A stretch of DNA of 64,000 nucleotides. Origin: Diphasiastrum complanatum (lineage: Eukaryota > Streptophyta > Lycopodiopsida > Lycopodiales > Lycopodiaceae). The DNA lies in assembly GCA_029204225.1 (NCBI GenBank), contig CM055107.1, forward strand, positions 18,002,718 through 18,066,717, read 5' to 3'. The notes beneath the pieces are model-generated. The model saw only the letters and a list, made by a program, of their open reading frames with translations. It made no database searches and was not told where the DNA came from. Positions 47,120 through 59,775 of the stretch are shown piece by piece. The position numbers were made by a program, and so were the translations under genes. How positions within the stretch are numbered: the first letter of the stretch is position 1; each line of letters opens with the position of its first letter.

Positions 47120-50100
47120 TGCTAATACTGAAACTAAATGATGCCACTATAACAATGTAAATGGAAGGAAATTGAGCAGGAGAAACCTCAAAAAGAGGTG
47201 GATTAACGGTAGTAGATGTGGATGTTAGAGGAGGAAATATCTGTGCCTCAAGTTGGTCAAGTCGGGAAGCAAATTCCTGAAGCTACTGAAGAATGTGATT
47301 AAAAAAATGAGAACCGCTAGTGAAGATTTTGAAAAGGTGGAAATCGTAATAAGTGGATCCAAAGCACTAGTAAAAATGCATGTAATAAGAAGCTAATGAA
47401 GGATTGAAGTAGATCTTGATAAATGAATGTTGAAAAATCATCAAGCATGTAAAAAACAAAATCACTATAGAAACCCTCTAATATAGGAGCTAGATCCCAA
47501 TAGAGTTGTCTACATATGTTGCCAAAATGAGCGTGCAAAAAGAGCAATAGGAGTGTGAGAATACCTTCAAAAGCTAGATGCTCGATTTCAATATAGGTTG
47601 TCCTTTGTCATGCAAACCCTCTTTGATACAAAGACTTTAAAGTGGAACATCATGAAATAGAGATGTTTGATTGATGAGACATAAAGTTTGTCGCACTTGC
47701 TGTGCAGCAAAGAATGTAAAGATCCACTATTGAAATAGAATTTATCCACTTTGACCAATATTGTGATTTTTGCCATGAATTTTGATAGATAGAGAATTCT
47801 AATCAACATGCTGCTTACTTTTGTAGGTGCGCCAAATCTTGTCACAAAAAAATACCAAAGAAAAAAAAATCAGCATCTGGATTCTGAAATAAGGCAGAAA
47901 AATGCTTTAATACTATGTTGTGAACTTCATCACAAATATTGGCATCAAATGAAGTAAAGAGACAGCAAACAACATTCACAAAGCATTTTCTAGCTAAGAA
48001 AACTTAATCAACATCAATGGCTATTGATAACTTAGGTGGTTCTCCAACCAACATTTCCAAAAAAATATGTAAGTTCCCTACAAAAAGCTCTAGACACCAA
48101 ACTTATCAAATTGAGAAATGATAATCTCTAGCCCTTATTTATACCAAGTTAGCCATATTTAGAAGGTTGGCATCCAATTTAGCTATATCTAGAAGGTTGA
48201 AATCCAATTTAGGCCGAAATAGTCTTATCCAATCTAAACTTAATAAGACAACATAAAAAATAGTTGCGATTTCCAAAAGTGGTTGCAACTTGCAAGGCAT
48301 GCATATGGAGAAGTAAGGATGACCATAACAGGTAGAAATGTATAAAATTACAAAGAAGATAATTGAAACTTGAACCAACAAGAAAAGAAATATTTGGTCA
48401 TAAGTATATGCAAGAATCCACAAGCCCATGTTCCAAAATATTGGCTAGTCCCAAAATATTCTACTTGGTGGCCCAAAAATGTACATTTTGTGTCACATGC
48501 ATGCCACATGTCAACAAAAACTGGTAAACAAACAAATATGTTCATTGTATGTGTGGTGTTGCATGTATTAAGAAACTGCACTATATCATATTTATGATTC
48601 ATAGATGCACGTTCTGAAATGCATTCTGGAATTTAGGGTTCTTAAAACACAAAAACAAAAATTTCAATTTCTTTTTTTTTACGTTTACTTAAATTATTTT
48701 GCTTTTTTGAGAAAACTATTGAAAAAATTAGCTAAACAATAGTAAGAATAATGTTATTACTATTATTCTTAAAGAAATAAGACTAATATGGATATTCATT
48801 TCCATACTAATAGTTTCTCAATAGATTGGCATCTTCCACTCATAGTTCATTCACGACTTGTTTATTGAGATTTATCATCCATAACAAGCTCGTACTTAAC
48901 TTTTGATTATATATTTCTGAGCTTCTCATGTATGCCTTCCATTTTGTTAGCCCTATTAGTGCTAACATTGCCACTCATTTTATGAAGTTGCAAATGCTAT
49001 AAGGACAAAATACTATTGTACCAACATCTGAGATTTACCAGGCCAGTGGCCAAGTTGCACAGGACAAACCCTCTTGGGATCCAACAACCCTAATTGGCAA
49101 TTTCCTAAAAGTTCTCCCTTAAGGGCCTCTTGAATAGTGTAGATAGGATCTTTTGCTAGTCATTCGACAAATATTGATTATGATCTTTCTAAGCATCTTA
49201 AGTGATACTACATGTTCTTATTTACGAAACTATTGTACCAACATCTGAGACTAACCGGGCCCTTGGCGAAGTTGTATGGGACAAACCCTCTTGGGACTCA
49301 TTTACCCTAAGTGTATAAATTACTAGTATGATAAATACATTTCAAAAAACCTACATGTATGCTTTATGCATTTCAAACTAGACCATCAAAAAGCTTTCCA
49401 ACATGTTTTTTCTTTACAAAAAACAGAAAAACGCATTACGAAACTTCGGCTGCATCCATGTTATGATCATATAAAGATTAAAATTCGAACCCTTATATCA
49501 TATTAATCTTAAGACTTGGATATTACTTGAATATAACAAAAAACAACACTCATAGTCTAGGAAATGGCATGGATTACTCTTTCAAGGTATTGGCTTGATC
49601 TTTTGCATGCTAAAATGCACTTTTTAATGGAAGCATATAGTGTAATGGCAAATGTTGACTAAGCCAAATTCTGTGCTCACTTCAATTTTCTTATGGAGCT
49701 AATTAAAGGCCTAATAGATTGAAATTTCTATTGAGATATAGAACTTGATGCTTGCAATATAGATCTCTAACATGAAGATGCATGCCTTTTTGTAATAAGC
49801 TCTCAATCCCTTGTTATTAGCTCCTACTTCCTTATATAAACTTGTTATCTTGGAAAAACTTTGTACTATGCATCCAAAAGCCAAACATTTTTGCATTACA
49901 CATCTAACTGATTGAAACTATCAAAATTTGACATGCTAAATTCAAGCAATGTTAGATCCTATGATTCCTATCTAATTCAATTATTTAACCAAAAGATACA
50001 TTTCTCAATTTACTATCCAATTTCAGATTTCGTAGCATATTGTTTAACAAATGAAATTGTAATTTACTAGATATCTTACCTATATATTTTAGAAGTTCAA

Positions 50101-52250
50101 ACGTAATATTATAACACAAAATCAGTCATGCAATATAAATAATTATTCTTACAATACATAGTTTGTCATTTGATCTAACTCAAAATAGAGCGAGTTTAAA
50201 AAGCTCCAATTTTCAATCCTTACAATAACTTACCCAATTTTTTTTGGAACTTTTTCCCCATTACATGCTTCCAAATGGAATCTTCATTCTTTTTTACAAC
50301 AGCCCCAGAAAGCTTACATATCACCATATTTCTGCAAACACACTAGCAGCATAAGTATTCAAATTTTTGTGTAAACAAACCCTTCCCAAATTGTTGAAAT
50401 TCTCTACAATGAAACTCTTTAAACTAGCTTCTAGCAAGAACTCGCGAACTCTCAATTCAAAAACTATACATCAAGTACAATAACCAAAGTCTTTTGTGCC
50501 CAGACACTAACTTATTAGATCTATAACTCATTACAAATAAATGTCAATCAAATGATAATACCTTAATTTAGAGCTTGCAAGAGCTTGCAAGATCTTGCGA
50601 GGAATAGCAAGGCACACAAATTGTGTAGCTCATAGGGGGAGGGGGAGATGAAGATGATATCCAAGTTCCAAGAAAACACAAATGACCCAAAGATCCTAGA
50701 TCCGCCATGTTTTTGAACCTTTGACGATTGTTAACTAATGTTCGAACGTCTAATTGATTAGGTTAACTTGTTACCTCCCTAGCAAGTACATAACTATTTA
50801 AAGCGGGACATATCTTGCTCAAATAAGTCCATGGGCACAATTTAGCCCATTCAAATTTCACATCAATATGATTAACCAAATTCACAGCGATCTCTTTTAT
50901 ATGTATCTAAGATTCCTAATGCAACCTTCCCACAAAAGGATTCTTTGCCTATAATGAAAGGGCCACATCTCGCGATTGTTACACTTTATAATCAAGGTTA
51001 TCTAGTGAGTAGCGGATACTCCATTTGTGGCTGAAGTTGTGGCTATAAAAACTTCACAAGGCCATAACCAAGAAGTTTTCATCCACAAGATTTTCAACCC
51101 ACATGTTTTGCTTCAAAGAGAGAACATGTCTACAATAGAGACTTAATTCAAGTAATAACATCATTGGACGACTTCATTGCAACATCTCATCTTCATATAG
51201 GTGTTCATCCAATTCCTAGCCACAACACTCTCGCAAAGTAGTCCAATGCTTCCAGTTCATTTGCATTCTTACGCTAAACTATTGATCTCTCGAAGTGCGA
51301 TTCTACAATTCAAACAAAATTGAACCGTGATTCTGGTTCCAATCATGACAACCCAGTTCGCTAAGAATAGAATTCATTTTACATGGAAAAATATTGCATC
51401 CTTTTCTTTCAAGCGTTTTTTAAACAAAATAGCATGCTACAACGGCAAATTTGAAGTTGCGAAGGAGAGCGCGAAGAAAAAGAACAGAAAAAAAAAACAG
51501 AAAGGGAGGAGAAATAAAAGAAGAGGCAAAAGGGAAAGGAAGAGGGAGGAGAATGGGTAGGAAGAAGGTGGAAGAAGGAGAAGCGGATCAGTTAAGATTA
51601 AAGAGTCGAATTGAAAAAAAGTTGGTTGATTTAAATCCTTGAGATTTTATTGAATTGATTTGAATTTCGATTCAAATCTTCTCAGTTTGAATCGTTTGGT
51701 TACTATGCTAATGTCAGATTTATTAACTAACTGAGGGAGTGATACTTGGCAATGCGCCCTCACGTTCGACACTAGTAGCAAAAATTATTTGTCTGAGCCT
51801 TTGCATAAAACTCATCTTTGGGTTTTTTCCCTGATGTCGATTCATACCATACATATTGCCACTCTAACAAGAACAACATGCTTTGTTATAATAATTTGCA
51901 AGTAATCCCAATACAAACTACATCTAGCTAGCATTGGACCCATAGCAAATACCATCGTCAATAAACGATTTAACAAACTTCTCAAAAATCTGTACATGTG
52001 CTTTTGGTTTCAAGTGGAGATCCTGCCACCAAGACAGTGCTTTTCCCTGAAGAATATGTGACCTGCTAAAATATTCTTATCTTTTAGTATGGCTTGTAGA
52101 CCCAAGTAGCATAAGTCACTAATTGAGACAATCCCCCACAATCGAACAATACAGCCTTCATCTAGATCTTGGAAAACTCTCATGTGGAATAGAGGCCCCT
52201 AACTATTTAGAATCAGATGCATCTTGCCTAAGCCTAGTTTGGGCCTCTAC
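47120..52250. other. AT-rich stretch without recognised genes
   Basis: Contains a direct repeat pair at 49012-49096 and 49227-49310 (shared GTACCAACATCTGAGA and GACAAACCCTCTTGGGA). A purine-rich patch lies at 51455-51590, with an AATCTTCTCAG-type segment at 51650-51720 that resembles 43527-43575. I see no coding sequence. Confidence 0.4.
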
Positions 52251-52271
52251 ATCAACCTAATTAATTCTCTC

Positions 52272-52369
52272 ATGAACTATAGTCTATATCTATCCTCAAG
52301 CTCATAGGAGATGAATCATGATGAACTATAGTCTATATCTATCCTCAAGCTCATAGGAGATGAATCATG
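52272..52369. repeat. Exact 49-bp tandem duplication
   Basis: Units 52272-52320 and 52321-52369 are identical, starting ATGAACTATAGTCTATATC. The perfect identity implies a very recent event or an assembly artefact. Confidence 0.95.
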
Positions 52370-52554
52370 GAGACAAAGTAAAACTGAGCCAAAGACATAG
52401 ATTCCACTAGTTTTGGGCCATTTATTTATATCATAACATAATTCGAAGTGCTCACTAAGCTTTTGAACTTGTTAACTTCCTAAGTGGTACCTAAGTATTC
52501 AAAATCGGTCTCATGAGCCTAATTTGCTCCTACTTTGTATGTATTGTATTTTGT

Positions 52555-52586
52555 CTTTTGTGCCCACGGGCACTTGATATACATTA

Positions 52587-52653
<67 letters not shown>
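52555..52653 (+). repeat. Retroelement-like 3' tail with (CT)n
   Basis: Hairpin GTGCCC-AC-GGGCAC, then ACATTAATAA and about 31 CT dinucleotides. The layout equals that of the LINE tails at 57.48 and 63.79 kb (hairpin, spacer, ACATTAATAA, CT run), although the hairpin sequence differs. Confidence 0.6.
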
Positions 52654-52657
<4 letters not shown>

Positions 52658-53850
52658 TAATGTTATCCCTTCTCACTAGTACCAAAAACTCTTTTCTCAT
52701 TTCCCTGTGGTTCTCAACCAACGGTCAAGATATGACAGATATGATCCAACAAACAGAAATATTTGCTTCTTCTACAAGCTACCGGGTAGCTTCCCCTACA
52801 AGCTTTTTCTTTGCTGACCTAATAGAGGGGATGATGGCTATTTATACATGACGTAAGGCCTAGCCTTTCCTCCACCATCTCTTCTCCTACTCTCTTTTCT
52901 TCTCTCTTCCTCTTTTCGTTGAACTATGCTTCCCAGCAATTGGTCTTGCCCTCCTGGAAGAACACTATGATCATAACTTGTTAAGTTTTTACTCCATACC
53001 ACCTTGTTGGATTTTTATGATAACAAGCTTTTTGTAAGCAAATATGTTTTTTGATTGAGGTACACAGCGATCTAGCACCACGTTTTAGCTAACAATTGCT
53101 ATGAATACCTTCCCTACAGTCCATCGCTGAAGTACAAGCAATTTTAAATTTGTGTTGCTAATTTTTGTTGCCGCTAGAGGCACGCCAGCTAGTCGCATTA
53201 TCCACATACATTTCTGTTGCGATTTACTACACGTTGCAACGCGGACTGTCAGTGACAGTTAGTCGCTGATGGAGCAATATTTCTCACTCGGTTTTCAGCA
53301 GCAAACAATCACTGCCAGTGGCCGCAGACTGTTCGCCGCCAGGCCAGAAATTTTTTTTATGTTCACATGTGAATTCGAAACTGAATTGTTTTGTTTACTC
53401 TTGAAAACATATTGATGAATACGATCAATAGTTTGCTTAACGAATTGCTCCTTGAATGCGAACCATTCTCATTAGCTCTTAGCATTCAGTTTCGAATGAA
53501 TCTCGTATACTCACTTGTCTACTCTTTCCAGCATATGTATCGTTGACACCAGGCTATTCAATTCGCATTTCTTTATACCTTTCATACACCACTTTGGAAT
53601 AAGGTATGACATCTATACGCAAGCTACTACAACTATCTACTCCTTTTGATCATCACTATATGGACTAACCATATTGTTCTTTCGAAAGCTACGAATGAAT
53701 ACTCACCGAGATACTATACTAGAATGCAAACACCTTAACTCTATACTCCAAGAGACGTTTAGGCTTGTTATTTTTGTAGAAGGACAACTAAATCTCAAAC
53801 GGAATTTTTTTTTGTCTTGACATTAAAAGAACGTACTCTTTGGAAGAATC

Positions 53851-53889
53851 ATGGCATCATCACAAGAGTACGCATCCACGACTATTGAG
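53851..53889 (+). other. 39-nt leader exon, copy II
   Basis: ATG plus 12 codons (MASSQEYASTTIE) followed by GTAAGA, a good splice donor. Downstream sequence ends at the LINE fragment about 140 bp further on. Region 53.0-53.8 kb shows no other gene. Confidence 0.45.
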
Positions 53890-54029
53890 GTAAGAACTCT
53901 CATATCTAACTACATCATGTTATGGAGGTAAGGTTGCAATTCATAAGGAATTGGTTTTTTTTATCAAATAATTCGGGTTACACTTCATTGGTTTGCATAA
54001 AGACTCTTATTCATTCCATACTCACGTCG

Positions 54030-55226
54030 TCTTCAGGAGAAGAATGATGTAATCTAAGCCTGAGTGCTAGAATGTGGCTGGTGAGCTAACTGGTACATAT
54101 CCTGTCGTAACAAGATCATCTCTTGTATCATGAGCGCAACACAGCGAGGGTCCTCATATGCAATAAGTGATCTGAATGTAGTAGGCATGTCCCAGGACAG
54201 GCAGTGGTATCTCCCTCTAATCGCGTAATATATGGGGCATCTGAAGATGAAGTGCTATTGGGACTCTAGCTCATGTAAAGAGCATAGCTAGCATAATCTC
54301 TCCTCTCGTGGTGTACCCTAGAATCTGCCAGTCTCGATAGCCAGCTGGTGCGAGGAGACTCTGAACTGTCCTAGAATGAAGCGACGACCGTCTGATAGTC
54401 CTGAAGACAAATATCAAGGTAAAACTGGAAGTTCAGCGACATCCTGCTCTAGTAATCAGGCTTAACCCCCAACTGGCGTCGCCAAGTACGGTCACAATAT
54501 GCTCTGTATAAAAACTGTCTAATGTACTAGTGTGTACCCAATGGGAAATCTGTGACAGTGATACCGAATGTCTCCATGAGGAAGTGTGATGCCTGGGAGA
54601 ACCATGACAGCCGGTATCCTCGAGCCTGAAGATGGTGGGAGGACATGAGTGCAAGCCGTGTGTATCTCTGCTATGTATCAGGAAGTGCCTGAGCTACGTG
54701 ATAAGCTGGAAGGCTGCCTCTATCTAGATGGGGGAGTGGCAAACTCTGCAAGAATGATCTCATGTGGAACAGAGGGTTTTGCCCGAATCATGCAAGCTAA
54801 CATGGTGGCTTGTAAGCGTGAAATGCTGGCCCAATGTGAGGAGGAGAGGGCCTGTACACCATATCTCTGCTGCATACATGGCTGAGGGGGTGACGATGGT
54901 GTCAAAAAGTCTGCACTTACTCCGAGCATCCCGAATAGACTTACGGAAGCAGAATCTCTCCAACTGGACCAGAGAATCATGACCCTTCCCGAGTCTAAAA
55001 GTAGCAGCCTGTCTCATACTGAAAGTAGGACCAGTAAAGAGCACCCCAAGGTAAGTATATGAAGAAACCACCTCTAGAGGCTGTCCATCAAAGGTAAGCT
55101 CCTGACGCTGCATGAAAGCCCGAGAGGTATTAAAGACCGTGATTTTGGTCTTCGAGAGGTTCCCCTAAACCCCACTAGGTACAAAAGGTGTGTAAACAAT
55201 CCAGCTGTCTCTGTAAGCCCTCTCTG
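54030..55226 (-). pseudogene. LINE fragment A (RT end to zinc-knuckle region)
   Basis: Minus strand, starting in the RT at GLQRQLDCLHTFC, then LEVVSSYTYLGVLFTG, ERFCFRKSIRDARSKCRLFD, SAMYAAEIWCTG (55113-54760), then RRFILGQFRVSSHQLAIETG and the CX2C..HX4C segment with IRGRYHCL and AYEDPRCVALMI (about 54420-54060). It has several stops and frameshifts. The 5' truncation point abuts the CT tail of the next element (55227). The 3' UTR is missing. Confidence 0.8.
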
Positions 55227-55227
55227 G

Positions 55228-55270
<43 letters not shown>

Positions 55271-55720
55271 AAGCTTCATTAATGTCTTTTCCATGCCAAA
55301 GGCATATAAGTTAAATAGTACATCAAAACGGATGGAAATCAAACGAAACGATGCCATCAAATAGAATTGAAAAGATCTAACTAAGAAGAGAATAACGACT
55401 AGGATTATAGGGTACGAAGACCATTTACAAGTAAAACTGGAAGTCTCTCAATTTTCTAACTTAGACTCTAACTCAAATGAATCTTAGATATCAAACTTTT
55501 ATTAACTATAGGCTTATGATATACAAATATGATAGCACCATCACGGCAGATGAGTCGCTTGCTAGTAGATAGAGCTTCTTGTCTTGCTTTCTTGCGTTCT
55601 TGGACTTGGATGAAGGTCAAATCTTCATCCAAAAAGATTTTGATATTCTGCAATTTAGATGTTTTCCCCAGAGCTTTAGTTGGTGAGACACTGAGGTGAA
55701 GTGGACAACAAGAGTGTGAA
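55227..55720 (-). mobile_element. Short LINE-type element with ORF1-like frame and full 3' tail
   Basis: Minus strand: a frame with KIFLDEDLTFIQVQERKKAR followed by QEALSTSKRL, resembling the C-terminal region of L1-type ORF1. A UTR of about 250 bp follows, then the hairpin and GCATGGAAAAGACATTAAT-type signature (55267-55315), ending in (CT)n (55231-55266 as GA on plus). No RT lies between ORF1-like sequence and tail, so it is an internally deleted or non-autonomous member sharing the LINE tail. Confidence 0.6.
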
Positions 55721-55744
55721 AGTAACACAGTCTCTCCACTCACT

Positions 55745-56155
55745 GGTATGGAAACTGCATGGCGGCCTAAGGAGGACCCAAATACTCTTGTTATCCGCTT
55801 CACCTCGGTGTTTCACAGATCTAAATTGCAGAATGCCAAAGTGGACAAAGATTTGACCTTCATCCAATTCCAAGAACGCAAGAAAGGAAGACAAGAAGCT
55901 TTGTCTACTAGGAAGCGACTCATCCACCGTGATGGTGCTATCAGATTTGTAGATCGTACGCCTATAGTTAATAAAATTTTGACATCCAAGATTGATCATA
56001 GTTAGAGTCTGAGCTAGAGAATTGAAGAGATATCCAGTTGAACTTGTAAATGGTCTGCGTACCATATAATCGTGGTCATTATTCTCTTCTTAGTTAAATC
56101 TTTTTTGCTCTGTTTGATAGCATCGTTCCATTTGGTTTCCATTTGTCTTGATGTA
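55745..56155 (+). pseudogene. Inverted second copy of the ORF1-like element
   Basis: The plus-strand frame with KVDKDLTFIQFQERKKGRQE and ALSTRKRLIHRDGA mirrors the element at 55320-55720. The two arms meet near 55730 and give an inverted repeat of about 400-bp arms. This copy loses homology near 56155, where LINE fragment B begins, before reaching a tail. Confidence 0.7.
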
Positions 56156-56159
56156 CCTC

Positions 56160-57530
56160 CCTTGTCCAGTTAGAGCGCTTTTGTTTTAGACGGTTTATTC
56201 GGGATGCCCCGAGTAAATGTCAGCTTTTTGATACTCTCGTTACTCCCACAGCCCTATATGCAGCAGAGGTATGGTGTGCGGGTCTTACATCTTCGGATTG
56301 GGCCAGTCTTTCACGATTGCAGGTTCTCATGCTATCTCGGATGATACGAGCTAAGCCATCTGTCCCACATCAGATTATCCTGACAGAGTTTGTGGTCCCT
56401 CCCATTCAGCTATCCGCCATCTTCCAGCCTATTCTATATATTCAATGACGTTACCCACAGATGAGCAGAGATACACACAGACGGCACTTGCCTCCTCGCG
56501 AGACCTTTATGATCAGGGGCATCGACTATCATGGTTCTCTCAGGCCTCCTAGATACTGGATACACTTGGGATTTCTATCACAGACCTTCCATCGGGCACC
56601 CATGAGTATATCAGACGCTTTCTCTATAGAGCATACTTGAGCCGGACATGGCAAGGACAGCTTGGGGTCAAACCCGACTATTACAGGACACACTTTCTGG
56701 AGCTAGACACAGTTGGATTTCCAGTTTGGCCACACTATCTCACCTCAGGACTATCTCATGGGCTCCGATTTATTTTGGGCCAGTTCCGAGTGTCCTCTCA
56801 CCAGTTGGCAATTGAGACTGGACGCTTCCAGGGTACCCCACGTGAGGAGCGGTTTTGTCAGTTATGTTCATTATCTATGGTTGAGACAGAGGAGCATTTC
56901 CTTTTCACATGTCCAGTTTACTACGAGATCAGAGGGCGATATCATTGCCTTTTTCGTCAGACACCAGTTACATTACGGTCCCTCATCTCATATGAGGACC
57001 CTAGATGTGTGGCACTTATGATACGTGAGATGTCCCTCCTACGTCAGGACCTATGTCAGACAGCTCAGCACACCTATCCAGACACAGTCTCAGATTACAT
57101 CCTTCTTCTCTTGCCGGAGATCACGTCCTGATGCAGACATGACTGACAGCGATTGCGACGACATTCCCAGACCTAGGATGCAGAGACGATGCATCACCTA
57201 GCCTCAGGCGGTCACGAGAGTTACATGCCCTACTAGACCTCTTACACAGAGACACACTATACATGCTCCTATTCACAGGCGACGTCAGCGGGCTCCTGCA
57301 CTTCCTCAGACCTGGCATGTTGACGTGGACACATTTGACTACCATGCATAGACATTATCATTTATGTAGTTATCTTAACTTGTACTAGATGTTTCCTTTT
57401 TTTTTTTATTACAGTTTTTGGAGGCGTTTATACGCTCCACGGTTACCACATACTTGACATGTATTTCCTTAGTCTTATATGCCTTTTGGCATGGAAAAGA
57501 CATTAATAAAGCTTTCTTCTTTCTTCTTCT

Positions 57531-57580
<50 letters not shown>
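56160..57580 (+). pseudogene. LINE fragment B with complete 3' end
   Basis: Starts within the post-RT region (SKCQLFDTL, TALYAAEVWCAG at 56200-56290). Frame 56637-57131 has LRFILGQFRVSSHQLAIETG, REERFCQLCSLSMVETEEHF, LFTCPVYYEIRGRYHCLF, a zf-RVT-like CX2C..HX4C region. The UTR ends with hairpin ATGCC-TTTT-GGCAT at 57479-57492, then ACATTAATAAAGC and a TTCTTC/(CT)n tail to 57580. It is 5'-truncated and has stops. Confidence 0.85.
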
Positions 57581-57583
<3 letters not shown>

Positions 57584-57599
57584 GAACTCTGTTCAATGC

Positions 57600-59600
57600 A
57601 ATTTACCGCTCAAGATGACTTCGTTATTATTGTACTAGTAAGCCATGTTGAAAAAACCTTTTTGCAAACTAAATACATTCTTACTTAAAGGGTTTTCTTG
57701 GGTTTCGGGAAGACTTGTTCCACAAACTATGCATAGAATGATAGGATCATGACACCTAACGGTAGTATAATCTAACGATGTGTAGCAAACCCTATTTTCC
57801 ACCTTAGAAAGCTATAAATGGAGGGTTAATGTATCAACTTCTCCACAACACTCATGCTCTCTCTCCTTCTTCTTTGTCATCTTTATCTCTTTCACATTCT
57901 TCATTCCACTACATAGCGTGCTTCATCATACCACACAACACCCTACAGGTGTGGAAAATCAGGTGGTTGATTCACCTTACAGCCCATCACTGGGATAGCT
58001 ACTACCTGTTGGCAATAATTGGATACAAACGTACCACATTTCTCATGTATGAATCCACGCTGGGCCGCGATCTGCCTACTAGCAGCAAGCTAATATTGCT
58101 ATGATAGTGTTCAAGTTTTTTCGTAGTAAAAACGTTGTCTCGCAGCGATGAGAAACAAAGTGAATGTAGACACTGATCACCCACGTTGTATGATCTACAA
58201 GACAACACAAGATCTGCTGGTAGGGCACGATTCACATCATTCCATAGTGCGCTGGACAGCGGAACTCAATCGTACTCTTGAAGAGGTATTCACACCACCG
58301 TGAGACTTATTGTATCCACACTAGTTGCGTATACATTCATACTTTGTGGAACGCGCATCCAAAAAGGAAGAGATGCGATCTACTGTTGTTTTCCAACGAC
58401 ATATTGAGTGCATTTCCTTCCACAATATATAAATGATCTATACATGTGTTTTTTGAAATAACTATATGAAAATACTTGCTTGTAGGATGAGTTGAAGCGA
58501 TTGAGAATCACTTTCACTTTGTTGTTTAATTTATAAAGGTATTGGCTGTGTGATCGGAGCGTCTCCATTAAGATAAAGCTTGCAAGCTTCTGCATTACGT
58601 ATACATGGCATATAGACATCCTTTGACGATGAACGAATGATGATAGACGAGATACACTACTAAGTGAGGGATGGCTAATACTCAAGATATGGCTTCACCA
58701 CGAATTCAGGTATTACACTTAGCACATTCTTGCATTCTGATGATGAGGTAAATTCTACAGCATACAATTGTTATTTCGGCCGACACACATCTTAATAACC
58801 ATCTCTTACAAACCAATACGCTACCTCTAAAGAGCTTTCGGTTAAACCAATTAAACGTAAAGATGGATTGCTTGAAGGATATATGAATGTAGAGATAATT
58901 ACTTACTTTAGTTACTTTTGTTATCGACTTGATAAACGAACCAACGTGTGCTTATATTGTAGCTGTTGTTTTTGCAAAGTAAAAATACAATGCATTGTGC
59001 TATGTTAGGCTGACATTGCAGACTGCATTCTCATATATGGGTTGGAAATCTCGGGTAGTTGGTATGGCACGGATCTGCCCTAACTACTTATCATAGCATA
59101 TAGACGCTCATGTGTTCACATGAGGACTAAGAGGTCAGTATGGCACGGATTTGCCTTGATACTCGACGACTATGAAGACATCAAACCCATTATGCTATTG
59201 ATAGAGGAATTTGGTTTTTTTCATTTTAATGTATTAAAGCATGTAGAATACGATTTCTTGCCTCAGTATGGTGTATACCCTAATACGGTTGCGTTAGGGC
59301 AATACGTATTGCTATATTTGAACTGTTGGTAGGAAAGATTGGACTATGTTATGTATTTTGCTATCCAAGCTATCATGTGATGAGTCTAGTTTTGGACATG
59401 GATAACAACTGATGCTCAGTTACGACACCTGTCTTCCTCACAGTACTAACTCGTGCGGTTTTGTGATGTGGGATGGTGGCAGGTAATAGCTGAGCATCTT
59501 GACACTTGCCTCGTTAATTTGTACTTTGTACTGTAAAATTTCATGCAGCTTTTTTACAACCTGTTATGCTATGTCTAGGATTTTCTAACGCCCACCATCT
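57600..59600. other. Region related to 18-20 kb; no gene recognised
   Basis: Shares GGCACGGATCTGCCCT (59064) and CACGGATTTGCC.TGATAC (59134) with 19.4 and 19.65 kb, has an inverted match to 20060-20140 at about 59409-59500, and carries the third leader exon. It probably contains a degraded copy of an element family of unknown type. Confidence 0.45.
58671..58709 (+). other. 39-nt leader exon, copy III
   Basis: ATG plus 12 codons (MANTQDMASPRIQ) directly followed by GTATTA. See copies at 19071 and 53851. Confidence 0.45.
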
Positions 59601-59775
59601 CTCTCCTCCACCCACATGGTGACCGAAAATAGAGGAGGTTAGGACCCCCTCTTTCTCATCTGCTCCCATGCATGGCAGGCTTGTTGCCTGCACAACAAAC
59701 AACTGCCCTCGATACTTGTGCCCTAACTGATCAATCTATAACCCTATATGCTTCTGACCCTCACCCTCTTCCAGC

